Source: Pyropia yezoensis (taxonomy: Eukaryota > Rhodophyta > Bangiophyceae > Bangiales > Bangiaceae). From it: DNA of 64,000 nucleotides. Of this stretch, positions 1 to 10,700 are shown in pieces; within the stretch, counting starts at the first letter, position 1, and every line of letters starts with the position of its first letter. The stretch spans positions 41,035,030 to 41,099,029 of the forward strand of contig CM020618.1 of assembly GCA_009829735.1 (NCBI GenBank), written 5' to 3'. The translations under genes were made by a program, and so were the position numbers. The notes beneath the pieces were generated by a model, which ran no database searches, had not been told where the DNA came from, and was given only the letters and a program-made list of their open reading frames with translations.

Positions 1-272
1 CGGGGGTGGCCGTCACCACCGCCGCGGCGGTGCTGCTCCACCCGGGGCTGCTCCTCGTCGACCACATCCACTTTCAGTACAATGGGCTGTGCCTGGGGGT
101 GCTCCTCGCCGCCGTCGCGGCGGCGGTGGAGGGGGCGCCCGTCGTGGCTGCCGTCGCCGCCGCGGCGGCCTTTAACCTCAAGCACACGCTGCTGCCCGCG
201 GCGCTGCCGCTGGGCGTCCACCTCCTCGCCGCAGGCCTGGGGGGTGAGGCGGGTGACGGCCCTACTGCTGCC

Positions 273-303
<31 letters not shown>

Positions 304-1505
304 GCGTTGTATCGGTGTGCGCGCGCGCTGCGCACCTGGGCGCGATTGTCATTTCGGGCGCCGATGCGCTGGTGCTGCCGTGGCTCCCCTTTCTGGCGTC
401 GGCCCCGGCGGGGCCCGCCGCGGCGGCCGCGGCCATTGCCGCGCGCCTCGTGCCGACCGGCCGGGGGCTTCTCCACAGCTACTGGGCGGCCAACGCGTGG
501 GCGGTGGTCACCGCCGCCGACCGCGCCGCGTGTGCGGCCGTGCGGGCGGCGGTAGGCGGCAAGGCGGGGGCGGGGCCGGGGGCAGAGGTGGGCGGCGGGC
601 GTTGGGCGGCGGCCGCCAGCGCCGCCGCCACAGCCGCTGTGGCGCGGCTGCCCCCCTGGGCGGCAGCCCTTCCCCGCCGCGCCGCGGCGGCGTGTGTGGC
701 GGCCGCGTCGTCGGGCGCGCCGTCTGCGACGGGTGGGGTGGTGGGGGTGGCGGCGCCGTGGGCGCTCCTCCCCCCCGTCACCCCCGCCTTGGCGGCGGCG
801 GCGGCGGTGGTGGGCGCCGCCCCCGCGCTGGGCGGGCTGGCCGCGGCGGCCGCCGCGGGCGGCGCCCCCGCGTCGGCGCGCCGCCTGCCAGGGGCGGTGG
901 CGGCGGTGGGGCTCGCCGCCTTTTGGTGGGGCTACCACGTGCACGAAAAGGCGATCCTCCTCGCGTCGGTGCCGCTGGCGGTCGCCACTGCCGTCACCGC
1001 CGCACGTGCCGTGATGCGGCGAGGGGAGGGGGGGGAGGTGCCGCCGCGGCCGCCGTCTGCCCGCGCCCGCGCCGAGTGCCGCGCGTACGTGTGGGTGGCG
1101 CTGGGTGGCCACTGGGCGCTGCTGCCGCTGCTGCCCGGCCCCACCGAGGCGGTTGTCAAGGTGGTGGCGGTCGCCGGCTACGCAGCCGTCTACCTACCTC
1201 GCCTGTGGGTGCTAGGGGGGGGCGGGGCGTGGTCGACGGCCGCGGTTGTTGCGTACGCGGTCGGCATGGGGGTCCTCGAGGCGTACGCGGGGGTGGGGGG
1301 CGGGCACGCCCACCTGTGGGGGGACGCCTACCCGTTTGTGCCCCTCTTGCTCGTCTCGGTCTACGCGGCAGTAGGGGTGGCCGCCGCGTACGGGACGCTG
1401 GTGTGGCAGGACCTTTGGGGGGAGGAGGAGGAGGAGGAGGAAGAGGAGGAGGAGAATGGGGGGACCGCCGTACGTGCCAGAGGCAGTGACGCCAAGGAAG
1501 ACTGA
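1..1505 (+). CDS. ALG8: ALG8-like dolichyl-P-glucose alpha-1,3-glucosyltransferase, 3' part
   Basis: This is the C-terminal about 500 residues of an ALG8-type glucosyltransferase (family GT57), an ER multi-pass membrane enzyme that adds the second glucose to the lipid-linked N-glycan precursor using dolichyl-phosphate glucose. The reading frame enters open from the window edge (codons in phase with base 3) and ends at TGA 1503-1505; the first codon inside that could start is GTG at 6, which I take to be internal. Family signatures are visible: DHIHFQYNG at about residues 19-27 counted from base 6, FNLKHT at 56-61, PTGRGLLHSYWAANAW near 149-164 and GYHVHEKAILLASVPL near 309-324. Hydrophobic segments alternate with Ala/Gly-rich loops. 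Oddities are a poly-Gly run (about 270-300), long Ala-rich loops and a run of about eleven Glu near the C-terminus. There is no intron. The N-terminal lumenal catalytic loop lies outside the window. ALG6 is the main alternative, but the DHIHFQYNG form favours ALG8. Confidence 0.88.
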
Positions 1506-2699
1506 TGCCCGATCTCTCTTCCGCTTCGTGTGACGCCCCCGATGGGAGGAAGGGGGTCTCCAGGCGTATGGAATTTTCGAGCTCAGATAGACATCTGTGG
1601 CGGCTTACTTTAGAATCCTCATTTTTCGTGACTCTAAACATTTCCGAGTTGGCACTACCACCAGATCCGCCACATCGAGAACTGTCGAATGAGCACACTT
1701 TCTTGTCTGATGGGAAAAATATTGACGCGGCCAGCGTATGATTTGTCCATTCTACACGTTTTGCTTGCTTTCGACAAGGCGAGAAAAAGGTCGTTTACTT
1801 TAGAGAAACACCGGCGCACACATGAGGGCTACTTTCATTTGGGGACCCTGTGGCGGCTTCCCGCCTCGCTTCCCGCTTACGTGCTCGCAGTGGCACCCTA
1901 CGCCAGGGGCGCCTCAGCGCAGCACTGCTTATCCCCTGTCAAGATACAAGCCCGATTTTGGCCAGATCTCTTGCTTCGTTATGCAAATTCTTGCCCTGCT
2001 CGAGCACGAAAATGAACGGCTCAAGCTTTTGCTTTTCTGATCGAGGGGGTGGGCTGATGCCAAAGAATCTCCCGCAGGATGACCGACACGACGGCCGCTG
2101 TCGGTGTTCTGTCAACCAATGACAACAGCGGTGGTGCTGCTGTTCGCTGGACGGAGCGTTCCATTGGTCAGAATTCACGTTGTAGATGTTGAGCAAGGCG
2201 GAGAGATTTTTCCGAGCAGACCCTCAAAAGCTGTCGTCGCGCAGGTTTTTGCTTGACCAGCGCGAGAGATTGCGCGGTTTTTAAACGCGTTTGTATAAAC
2301 ATTGCTCCCAAGCGTAGCGATGGTCGGTCGCTTCTTTGCGCTTCACGAGAGTGCTCTCTTGCCCCGTGCGCTTCCGGTCATACCTAGGGAGGTGGCGACT
2401 ACCTATCGCCCGAGCTGTTATAGGCAGAAAGCAAGAAGCGGGGGTAAAAGCGGTGTCTATGATGCCTTGAGGGGGGGTCCATGCAGGTTTTATGTTGGTT
2501 TTTGCTCGAGAATTTCCCAAAACAGCAAGAAAATTTTCACAGGCGATAAGCTGTGCTGCGCAGGGGCGCGGGCTTTTCTTGCCCGCGCCTGTCGGATACC
2601 GGGGTGAGCGCTGGAAGGAAGTAAGTAACTGTTGATGGTAGTACGGTTGGAACTTATGTGACGATGGCAGGAAGGTTACCGGCCGTTTTCAGCCGTACC
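1506..2699. other. Non-coding stretch after ALG8, no gene recognised
   Basis: Base composition drops to a more even mix than in ALG8 or the following repeat. Only short unconvincing ORFs are present. It probably holds the ALG8 3' UTR and intergenic DNA. One small perfect hairpin, with 9-bp GC arms around a 7-nt T-rich loop, lies near 2565-2589. I see no transposon ends or RNA gene. Confidence 0.5.
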
Positions 2700-4370
2700 T
2701 GTACTCGATGTACCCCCCCCCCTCGTACCTGCAGCCGCCGTCACGCCCCCACTGTCGGCGACCCCTCCGCCCGCGGCTGCCCCTGCCCGCTGCTTCCCCA
2801 ATGACCACGGCTGTTCCCCTGCCCGCGGCTGCCCCTGCCCGCGGCTGCCCTCCTGGCCGCGGCAACCTCCCCGCCCGCGGCGACCTGCCCGCGGCGACCT
2901 CCCTGCCCGCGGCGACCACTCTGTCTGCGGCTGCCCCGCTGTCCCCGGCCACCCCCCTCCGCCTTTCGGCAGCGGCCCCACCCGGGCCGCGGCGCGCATC
3001 CCTCTGCCGTGCCTACCCCCCTGCCGGTGGCCACCCCCCTGCTGGCGGTCAGCCCCCTCCTGGCGGCGGTCACCCCCCTTCTGGCGTCCACCCCTCTGCC
3101 GGCTGTCACCCCCCTCCTGACCGCAACCCCCCGACAATTGGTCACACCCCTCCTGGCGGCGGTCACCCCCCTGCGAGAGGTCACTCCCCTCCTAGCGACC
3201 ACTCCCCTCCTGGCGGCCGCCACTCTCCTGCCGGTGGTCACCCCCCTCCTGGCGGTCACCCCCCTCCTGGCGGCCACCCCCATGCCGGCAGTGACCCCCC
3301 TCCTGGCGGCCACCCCCCTGGCGGCGCTCCCCCCCCTCGTGGCCGCGGTGACCACCCTGGCGGCGTTCACCCGCCTCCCGGCTGTGACCCCCCTGGCGGC
3401 GCCCCCCCCCCTCATGGCGGCGGTCACCCCCCTTCTGGCGGTCACCCCCCTTCTGGCGGTCACCCCCCTTCTGGCGGTCACCCCCCTTCTGGCGGTCACC
3501 CCCCTTCTGGCGGTCACCCCCCTTCTGGCGGTCACCCCCCTTCTGGCGGTCACACCCCGGCCGGCGGTCACCCCGGTGGCGGCGCCCCCCCCGCTCATGG
3601 CGGCGGTCACCCCCCTTCTGGCGCTCACCCATCTGGCGGTGGTCACCCCGCTCCTAGCGGCCACTCCTCTCCTGGCGTTCATTCTCCTTCTGGCGGTCAC
3701 CCCCTTATTGACGGTCGCGCCCCTCCTGGCGGTAACCTCCCGCCTGGCGGCAACTCGCCACTTGGCGGCCATCCCCCTCTTGGCGGCCACCCCCGTCACC
3801 GCAACCACCCACCTCCTGGCGGCCACCCCACTCCCGGCGCCCCCCCCTCTCCTGGCGGCGGCCACGTCCCTCTTGGCGGCCACCCCCGTTGCCGCAACCA
3901 CCCACCTCCTGGCGGCCACCCCACTCCTGGCGCCCCCCCCTCTCCTGGCGGCGGCCACGTCCCTCCTGGCGGCCATCCTCCTTCTCGCGGTTACCCCCCT
4001 CCTGGCGGTCATCTGCCTCCTGGCGGCCACCCTTTTGCCAGCGGTCACCGGCCGGCTGGCGGTCACCCCCCTCCTGGCGGCCACCTCCCTCCTTGCGGCC
4101 ACCGCCCTCTTGGCGGCCACCCCCGGACTGGCTGCCAGCGTTTTGCCGGCGGCCACCACGCCGCCGACGGTCTCCACCCTGCCGGCGGTCACCCCCCTGC
4201 CGGCGGTAGCCCTTGTGCCGGTGGCGACGTTCCTGCCTGCGGTCACCCCTTTGCCGGCGGGGAACTTCCTGTCGGCGGTCACCCTCTTGTTGGCGGTCAT
4301 TCCCTTCTGGACGGCCACCCCCAGACCGGCGGCCACCTCCCGACTGGCAGTGTGAGGACCCACCCAAAAC
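2700..4370. repeat. C-rich minisatellite, 18-bp unit
   Basis: About 1.7 kb of degenerate tandem repeat whose core is an 18-bp unit of the form ggcggtcaccccccttct. It is exact for about seven copies at 3421-3552 and imperfect elsewhere, with 9-bp half units visible. The plus strand is strongly C-rich and the minus strand G-rich. Because the unit is a multiple of three and almost free of stop triplets, several frames on both strands stay open for hundreds of codons (for example Pro-Gly-Gly-His repeats on plus and Ala-Arg-Arg-Gly-Val repeats on minus). I read these as by-products of the repeat. A host low-complexity His/Pro/Gly protein cannot be excluded. Confidence 0.9.
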
Positions 4371-4690
4371 CGGGGAGCCCTCAACGTACTCGTGAGGGTG
4401 TCAGCGGGCCCTGACAGCCAATAGGGCGGCGAGGCACGGGGAAGAGGACGGTGGTCTCGACGGGGGTGGGTCTGGGGAAGAAGATGGGCGCGACGTCGGT
4501 GGGGATCGAGGGTACGAAAGGTAAACAGTGTCTTTGGTCTGTGTATGTGGTTGCCTCCTCGTCTCCCCCGGTGGCGCCGACACCCACACACTATATACTC
4601 GCGTCAAGGCACCCGAGGTGCCCCAAAGCGTGCGTTTCCCCATCGCACCGCCGGTAGGCACAAAACGGTCCAAAAACAATGCATGTCTCT
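4371..4690. other. Unassigned 320 bp between minisatellite and LTR
   Basis: Mixed-composition DNA between the end of the minisatellite and the outer end of the first LTR. No ORF, repeat or RNA gene is convincing. A TATA-like ACTATATACT lies near 4590, without a gene to attach it to. Confidence 0.4.
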
Positions 4691-5160
4691 TGTGGCAAAA
4701 ACCACTCACACACACGGCACCCAAGTTGGGGCGGTGCGCAAGGGCTGCCTCCCGTGTCGGGGGAACCGGAAGAAGTGCAAGTCGCACACACTCTATCCCT
4801 GTTGTGGGACAATCCCCCCACTGACAAGCAAGAAGATGGTGTGTGGTCCAACAGTTTCTTGGTCGGGACGGGGACGCAGGGCCAAGCCCCGCTGTCCCTC
4901 CCCTTATCCCCCCAGGGTCCCCTCAGAATCTCGCCACTCAGAATCTCCCACCCCAGCACCTGCCCACCGGGCCACACGAAAATTCAAGACGATAAATGCA
5001 GAAAACCCTCAAATCCAAGTTGGATTTACTACTAAGCTAACTATCCCAAACTTAGGGAATATGGACCCGAATGCAGGGGGAGGAGCGGGTCAGGCTTGTG
5101 GCCTGCCGCCCCTTGCATGGCACGTGTTGTCCCCCCTACCTGGGGGTCAATACTGCCACA
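4691..5160 (-). repeat. 3' LTR of A-prime
   Basis: 470-bp LTR bounded by TGTGGCA and TGCCACA, in reverse orientation. It is homologous to the LTRs at 5192, 51486, 60308 and 62299. The adjacent 5161-5191 is the reverse complement of the polypurine-tract region found just before the A-family LTR at 51486, which marks this copy as a 3' LTR. Confidence 0.85.
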
Positions 5161-5191
5161 CTCCCCTCTCCTCGGTTCCGACCGACCCGGT
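5161..5191 (-). other. Internal remnant of A-prime with polypurine tract
   Basis: 31 bp between two inverted LTRs. Read on the minus strand it is a purine-rich tract directly before the A-prime 3' LTR, matching 51455-51485 in element A. It ends at the point where element A inserted. Confidence 0.75.
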
Positions 5192-5660
5192 TGTGGCAGC
5201 ATTGACCCCCAGGTAGGGGGGCAACACGTGCCATGCAAGGGGCGGCAGGCCACAAGCCTGACCCGCTTCTCCCCCTGCATTCGGGTCCATATTCCCTAAG
5301 TTTGGGATAGTTAGCTTAGTAGTAAATCCAACTTGGATTTGAGGGTTTTCTGCATTTATCGTCTTGAATTTTCGTGTGGCCCGGTGGGCAGGTGCTGGGG
5401 TGGGAGATTCTGAGTGGCGAGATTCTGAGGGGACCCTGGGGGGATAAGGGGAGGGACAGCGGGGCTTGGCCCTGCGTCCCCGTCCCGACCAAGAAACTGT
5501 TGGACCACACACCATCTTCTTGTTTGTCAGTGGGGGGATTGTCCCACAACAGGGATAGAGTGAGTGCGACTTGCACTTCTTCCGGTTCCCCCGACACGGG
5601 AGGCAGCCCTTGTACACCGCCCCAACTTGGGTGCCGTGTGTGCGAGAGGTTTTTGGCACA
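5192..5660 (+). repeat. 5' LTR of element A
   Basis: 469-bp LTR beginning TGTGGCAG and ending GGCACA, followed directly by the primer-binding site. It lies head-to-head with the inverted LTR at 4691-5160 and is closer to that copy (about ten differences) than to its own partner at 51486-51954. Confidence 0.88.
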
Positions 5661-5662
5661 TT

Positions 5663-5680
5663 TGGTGGAGCAGCAGGGGA
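5663..5680 (+). promoter_or_regulatory. Primer-binding site of element A
   Basis: TGGTGGAGCAGCAGGGGA starts two bases after the LTR. The TGG start is what pairing to a tRNA CCA end predicts. The same 18 nt occur at the same place in elements E and C, and in a slightly changed form in A-prime. The implied tRNA has 3' end CTGCTCCACCA; I cannot name its amino acid. Confidence 0.8.
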
Positions 5681-5779
5681 CAGAAGTAAACTTTACCTCC
5701 GGGTGCACCCGGGTGTAGGGGGCCCTCTGTCTCAGAAGAACGGTGGACTTGGACAGTGTCATACGGATCGTTAGCCAAC

Positions 5780-7726
5780 ATGGCTAGCTCGGACCCCCCG
5801 TCGTCCGGGGAGTACACGGGTGACGCACGTACTTCAGTGCCTTTGAATACTGGTGAGACACAGGTGGGTTTACCTGGGGTCGCAGAGGGATTAAAGGTCC
5901 CTCAAGCCAGCAGGACTGGAAGTGCGGGCGGGCAACAGGCCACCCCGACTCAGTCGGGAGTTCATTCGGGTGACACTCCTGATGTGGGTGGGCCGAAGTC
6001 TGGCCACCGTGTGGTATACTCAACGGGAACGTCCCAAGGGGTGAGGACTGTCCCCGCGGGTTACACTCGGGTTGGAGCCAACTTTGGCTTGGAGCCGTCG
6101 CCAACTAGGCTTTCGGAGGACGGCGGACCTCCGTTGGTCGGCGATGGGCTCGCGCCCATGCCCCCGGTTGAGACCCCTGAGGATCGTGGCTACCCCTCAG
6201 GTGGACTCCCGGAGGCGGACCGAGACTCAACTGGAGTCGAAAATCCACTCCTCGCGGAAACTGTCCGTCGGGAGGCGACCAATGTGTTGCGGCAGACTTT
6301 GCCGGACCTGGTGGTCACCATGACGAATACTATTCTGAATCAGATTGTGGCGAGTTTGCCAGATTGCCTTAATGTCCAGACCGGATCGGGGCTTTCGAGC
6401 CCGCAGGCGCAGGGGGAATCCCTCCTCACGCCTATCTCAGGTCGCCCCGAACAGGGGGCGACACCTGTAACTCCCAACGAGGGAGCCACCCCATACTCAG
6501 TTGGGCGTACGCCCTTCACGGGGGAGTTTCCCCCGGGAACGCCGGCGGCTATACCAAGCTCGCCGCGCCAGACGACAGGCACTGAGGGTCAACTTACCCC
6601 AGTGCCACAGCGGCTGTTCCCTCAACGTGAGGTGCCGCCCAAGATCCAGGTAGCCAACCCGGTCTACCAGAGGATCTTTGATTGTGAGACCTACGCCCTC
6701 CACAACAAGTCGGTGGCGTATGGTCCTGACCAGGCCCGAGCCATGGGCCGTGCCAAGAAGAATGCACATCAATCTTTTGGGCACAAAGCGGAGTGGGATG
6801 GAACTCCCCCCCTCCGTGTCTTTGAGTTTCTACGTCGTTTCACAAAAGCCTGTGACGACAATGCCATAAGTGAAGGCATGGCTTTCTATATGCTACAGGA
6901 GTTTACGAAGGGCGACCTGCGGACAGAACTTATGTCCGTCATGCCCAGCTCCTCAAGTGGAGGCGCTGGTGAGGTGACGTCCTATTTGGAGCTCGTCAAC
7001 TGGTTGTTGAGAGCCATGGTGGATGAAGCGGCGTTGGCTTCTCAAGTCGAGGAGTTTACGCAAGCCCATCAGGACGAGGCTGTGGACAAGTTGTCCTTTG
7101 CGGAGCGAGTCCGTAAGCGCAACAATCTTTGTGGGTTTCTTCATCCACAAGCTGTGGTGAAGAGTCGGTTTGTGGAGGGACTCCATTGGTCAGGCCGGAT
7201 GGAGACCCGGGAGCATAACACTGCCCGGGCGACCCTGGCCGAGTTGGCTAGGTTCGCCTACCGCAGAGGTGAGGCCTATCGCAAGTTGCGGGAAGAACAA
7301 CGGCAGGAGCGTCAGGCCGAGTTGGCCAAGGAACGCGAGGAGGAGCGCCAGGCCAGAGAGTTGAGAGAGGCGCGCCGAATCCGCAAGGAAAGGGTGGTAG
7401 CTGCCGTGGGAACTTCCCAGGGTACCTCTTCGTGTTCCCCAATCGGGAAGACCCCTCCGGGAACTGACGATCGGTGTTGGAACTGCAACTCCGATGGACA
7501 CTGGGCCTATGATTGCCCCAAGTTGAGTAAACGCATCCAACAACTTGTTAGGAACGCGAGTAAGAAGTCGGCTACGAACGAAGTACGTTCACGCCGCGAG
7601 GGTGGACCCCGACCGGTAGTGGTGGTCGCCACACCCTTGGCGGAGGGGGCGGACACGTCGTCCTCGGACTCGTCGTCTTCCCCTTCGCCCTCAGACCCAG
7701 ACGCCAAGTCGGCGGGAAACGAATGA
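5780..7726 (+). CDS. Gag polyprotein, element A
   Basis: An open frame of 648 residues from ATG 5780 (GTG at 5756 is also in frame). The N-terminal third is Pro/Ser/Thr/Gly-rich. The middle (about 6800-7250) is a retrotransposon capsid-type helical domain with PPLRVFEFLRRFTKACDD and VNWLLRAMVDEA, followed by an Arg/Glu-rich coiled region (about 7270-7400). A single CX2CX4HX4C zinc knuckle lies at 7475-7516, then a Ser/Asp-rich tail. Gag forms the cytoplasmic particle that packages element RNA. The stop TGA overlaps the ATG of pol by one base pair of codons (ATGA, 7723-7726), an arrangement kept in A-prime. Its homologue is at 58227-60188. Confidence 0.85.
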   Translation: MASSDPPSSGEYTGDARTSVPLNTGETQVGLPGVAEGLKVPQASRTGSAGGQQATPTQSGVHSGDTPDVGGPKSGHRVVYSTGTSQGVRTVPAGYTRVGANFGLEPSPTRLSEDGGPPLVGDGLAPMPPVETPEDRGYPSGGLPEADRDSTGVENPLLAETVRREATNVLRQTLPDLVVTMTNTILNQIVASLPDCLNVQTGSGLSSPQAQGESLLTPISGRPEQGATPVTPNEGATPYSVGRTPFTGEFPPGTPAAIPSSPRQTTGTEGQLTPVPQRLFPQREVPPKIQVANPVYQRIFDCETYALHNKSVAYGPDQARAMGRAKKNAHQSFGHKAEWDGTPPLRVFEFLRRFTKACDDNAISEGMAFYMLQEFTKGDLRTELMSVMPSSSSGGAGEVTSYLELVNWLLRAMVDEAALASQVEEFTQAHQDEAVDKLSFAERVRKRNNLCGFLHPQAVVKSRFVEGLHWSGRMETREHNTARATLAELARFAYRRGEAYRKLREEQRQERQAELAKEREEERQARELREARRIRKERVVAAVGTSQGTSSCSPIGKTPPGTDDRCWNCNSDGHWAYDCPKLSKRIQQLVRNASKKSATNEVRSRREGGPRPVVVVATPLAEGADTSSSDSSSSPSPSDPDAKSAGNE

Positions 7727-10700
7727 CCGTTGGAGCTGGCCGTCCTAAGCTCACAACGGCAGCCTCGGCCAAGTGGGTCAAGAGGACGAACCAACCCTGC
7801 CGGATACTGCAGCGACCTAAGGGAGTCCGCCTACCTCGGGTAGGACTCCCCAAGAACGTAAACCCACGTCGGGTCATCGCGGTGCTGACAGGTGAGAACT
7901 TCCAGGTGGCTGGACGGGTGCAAATGGCCCCCGGCCGCGCCTGTTGTGCCCGTATCGTACTAGATACTGGGTCAGGAGCCTCCTTGATACGCAAGTCGCT
8001 ATTACCAAAGGAGATGAAGCTCCAACGCTGGAAGTCTCAAGCTGACCATCTAATCGATATCAATGGTGGGGTACTTCCCATCGTTGGTGCCGTGACCCTA
8101 CCAACTAGGTTGGGGACCCATGAGGTCGACGTGACCTATGGAGTAGTTGAGAATATATCGGTACCCCTGCTTCTGGGTACCCCTTATGTTGTTACACAAG
8201 TGCCTTTGATTTGTGGCCCTGAGTATTGGGTCAAGTTGATGAATGGGGAGACCATCCCCATCCGTGGTAAGGGAAAGTCTGTGGCTCCTGTGACAGTCTC
8301 ACAGTCGAAGGCTGTTTGCTCTGTGAGGGAAGGGTTAACTGCTACCCTGCGTTTAGCTCGTAAAGTCACGTTGCCCCCCAACTCGGTGGCGCACGCTGAC
8401 GTTGTAACTGATTGTACGGGGAACGGGTTGGTGCACCCTCACCCTCGTCTTGCTCGCAAGCACCAAGTGCATGTTGCCCTTGGCACGATGGACTCCAAAG
8501 CCGGGGTCCCGTGGAGGATCCAGGTTATGAACCTGAGCTCGTCGCCCAAATACTTCAAGTCGGGAGCCAAATTCGGCTATATCGACCAACACGAGGGACC
8601 GGTAGTAGCGGTCACCCTCAACACGGGCGCGAGTAGCGGCCCGAAGTTCGGGAAGGAGAAGCATCAAGCCAAGTCGGCCGCCTCTACTCGGCCCCATGTG
8701 AGCATGGAGGGTGTTCCACCCAGGTTGAGGGTTCAAGTTGAAAGCCTCTTGGACCAATATCACAGGTTGTGGGATGGTCAATTGGAACTCATGAGAGCCA
8801 CCCAACACCGGATCGAGTTGAGACCCGGTGCACCCCCTATACGCCAACAACCGTATAGGGGAGGGCCCCGTTCAAGGGCCCTCGTCAAGGAGCAAGTCGC
8901 TCGTATGGAGGCCCTCGATGTGATCGAGGCCAGCAACGCCGAGTGGGCGAGTCCGGTGGTTATCGTCCCCAAAGTTGATGGGACCCCACGGTTCTGTATC
9001 GACAACCGTAAGCTCAACGAGAGCACGGTGAAGGAAAGTTATCCCCTACCTAGGATGGACGACTGTCTGGACTCTCTGGGTGAGGCAAACGTGTTCTCAC
9101 CCTGGACTGTAACGCGGGGTACTGGCAAAGTCCCATTGCCCCGGAGGACAGGCATAAAACTACCTTTACCTGTCACTGTGGTACCTACCAGTGCAAGCGC
9201 CTACCGTTTGGATTGTGTAACGCGCCGGCAACTCATTAGCGCGCTATGGACATGATTCTGGCCGGAGTACGGTGGCAGATCTGTCTCGTGTACATAGACG
9301 ATATCATCGTGTTCTCCCGAAGTCCGGAGGAACACATTGGCCATCTTGGCCAGGTATTCAAGCTACTTGCTGACGCCGGTGTGTCACTGAAGGCGAGTAA
9401 GTGCCACCTCTTCACTCAGGAGGTGGAATACTTGGGACATGTTGTCCGTCCGGGGCGCCTCAGTGTCAACGAGAAGAACTTGAGGGCCATCCGTAAGGCC
9501 CAGTACCCCCGGACCCAGACCCAGATGAGGAGCTTCCTCGGGATGTGCAGCGTGTACCGAAGTTTCACCAAGGGCTTCGCCAAGGTGGCGAAGCCGCTGA
9601 ATGAGCTAGTTAGCTCAACGCTACCGAAGCACCTGCCTCCCCCAAGTCGGGTGGAGCAGGAATCCTTTGAGACTCTTCGGGACCTCCTGCTGAAGCCCCC
9701 TATCTTGGCTATTCCCAGGTTGGGAGGCCACTAAATCCTGGATGTGGACGCTAGCTACGATTAACTTGGTTGTGTGTTGCTTCAGCAGCAGCCGGACAAG
9801 GAGTACTTGCCGGTAGGATACTTCAGCAAGGGGCTGAACTCGGCCGAGAAGAACTACGGAGTCACCGAGTTGGAACGACTCGCAGTGGTGCGGGCGGTGA
9901 CGTCACTTCGTCACTACCTAGAGGGTGAGAAGTTCCTCATCCGCTGTGATCACCGCGCGTTGCAGTTGATCTTCAAGACGGATTGCACGAACACTCGTCT
10001 CAACCGGTGGAGGGTGCGACTGGCACCCTTCAACTTTGATATTGAGTACCGACCTGGCAGGCAACATGCCCTTGCCGACGGCGTTTCTCGGGTACCTACC
10101 GAGGAACTGGACACTTACCCAGTCGATGAGGACATCCCCATCGTGGGGGTAGTCACGCGCTCGGGTCAGGCGTTGAACCCCGAGGCGCCAGGGAACAAGA
10201 AGTACTTGCCCCTGTCCCTGGACGAGGTGGTGAAGGCCCAGGCCGAGGACCCCTTCTGCAAGTCGCAGAGGGATACACTGGATACAGTGACGGAGACTCG
10301 GTTCTTTCTCGGAGACGATGGCCTCCTCTTGAGGAGGGGGGTATTCCAGGGGACCGAACAACTTGTCGTCCCCGCATCCCTCAAGGACAGTATTCTTGAG
10401 AGGGAGCATAACGCTCCCACAGGTGGACACTTGGGGTCTAGTAAACTGTACCAGACCCTGAGGACCAGGTACTACTGGCCGTCCATGGTGGTGGACACCT
10501 ACAGTTGGGTGGCTGCCTGCACAAGTTGTGCACAGAACCGTCTGATGGAACGGTGGCCTACTACGGCTATACTGCTGTTCCCGGCCAAGGAGCCCTTTGC
10601 CGCGTTGGCAATGGACATCCTTGGGCCACTGCCAGTGACCGACGAGGGCAACCAGTAACTCATGGTCATCTGTGACCGCTTCACGAAACTTTCGCGAGCG

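Noticed and set aside
2565-2589. Hairpin as a transcription terminator
   Set aside because: Intrinsic hairpin terminators are not expected in a nuclear genome, and no gene ends there.
2700-4370. CRISPR-like array
   Set aside because: Units are directly abutting with no unique spacers, and the context is eukaryotic.
2708-4591. Several 400-600 codon ORFs on both strands, possible repeat proteins
   Set aside because: They coincide with the minisatellite and exist in most frames at once, which the repeat unit alone explains.
4691-5660. Terminal inverted repeats of a DNA transposon
   Set aside because: Both arms are complete LTRs with TG...CA ends, one followed by a primer-binding site and gag; self-insertion explains the palindrome.
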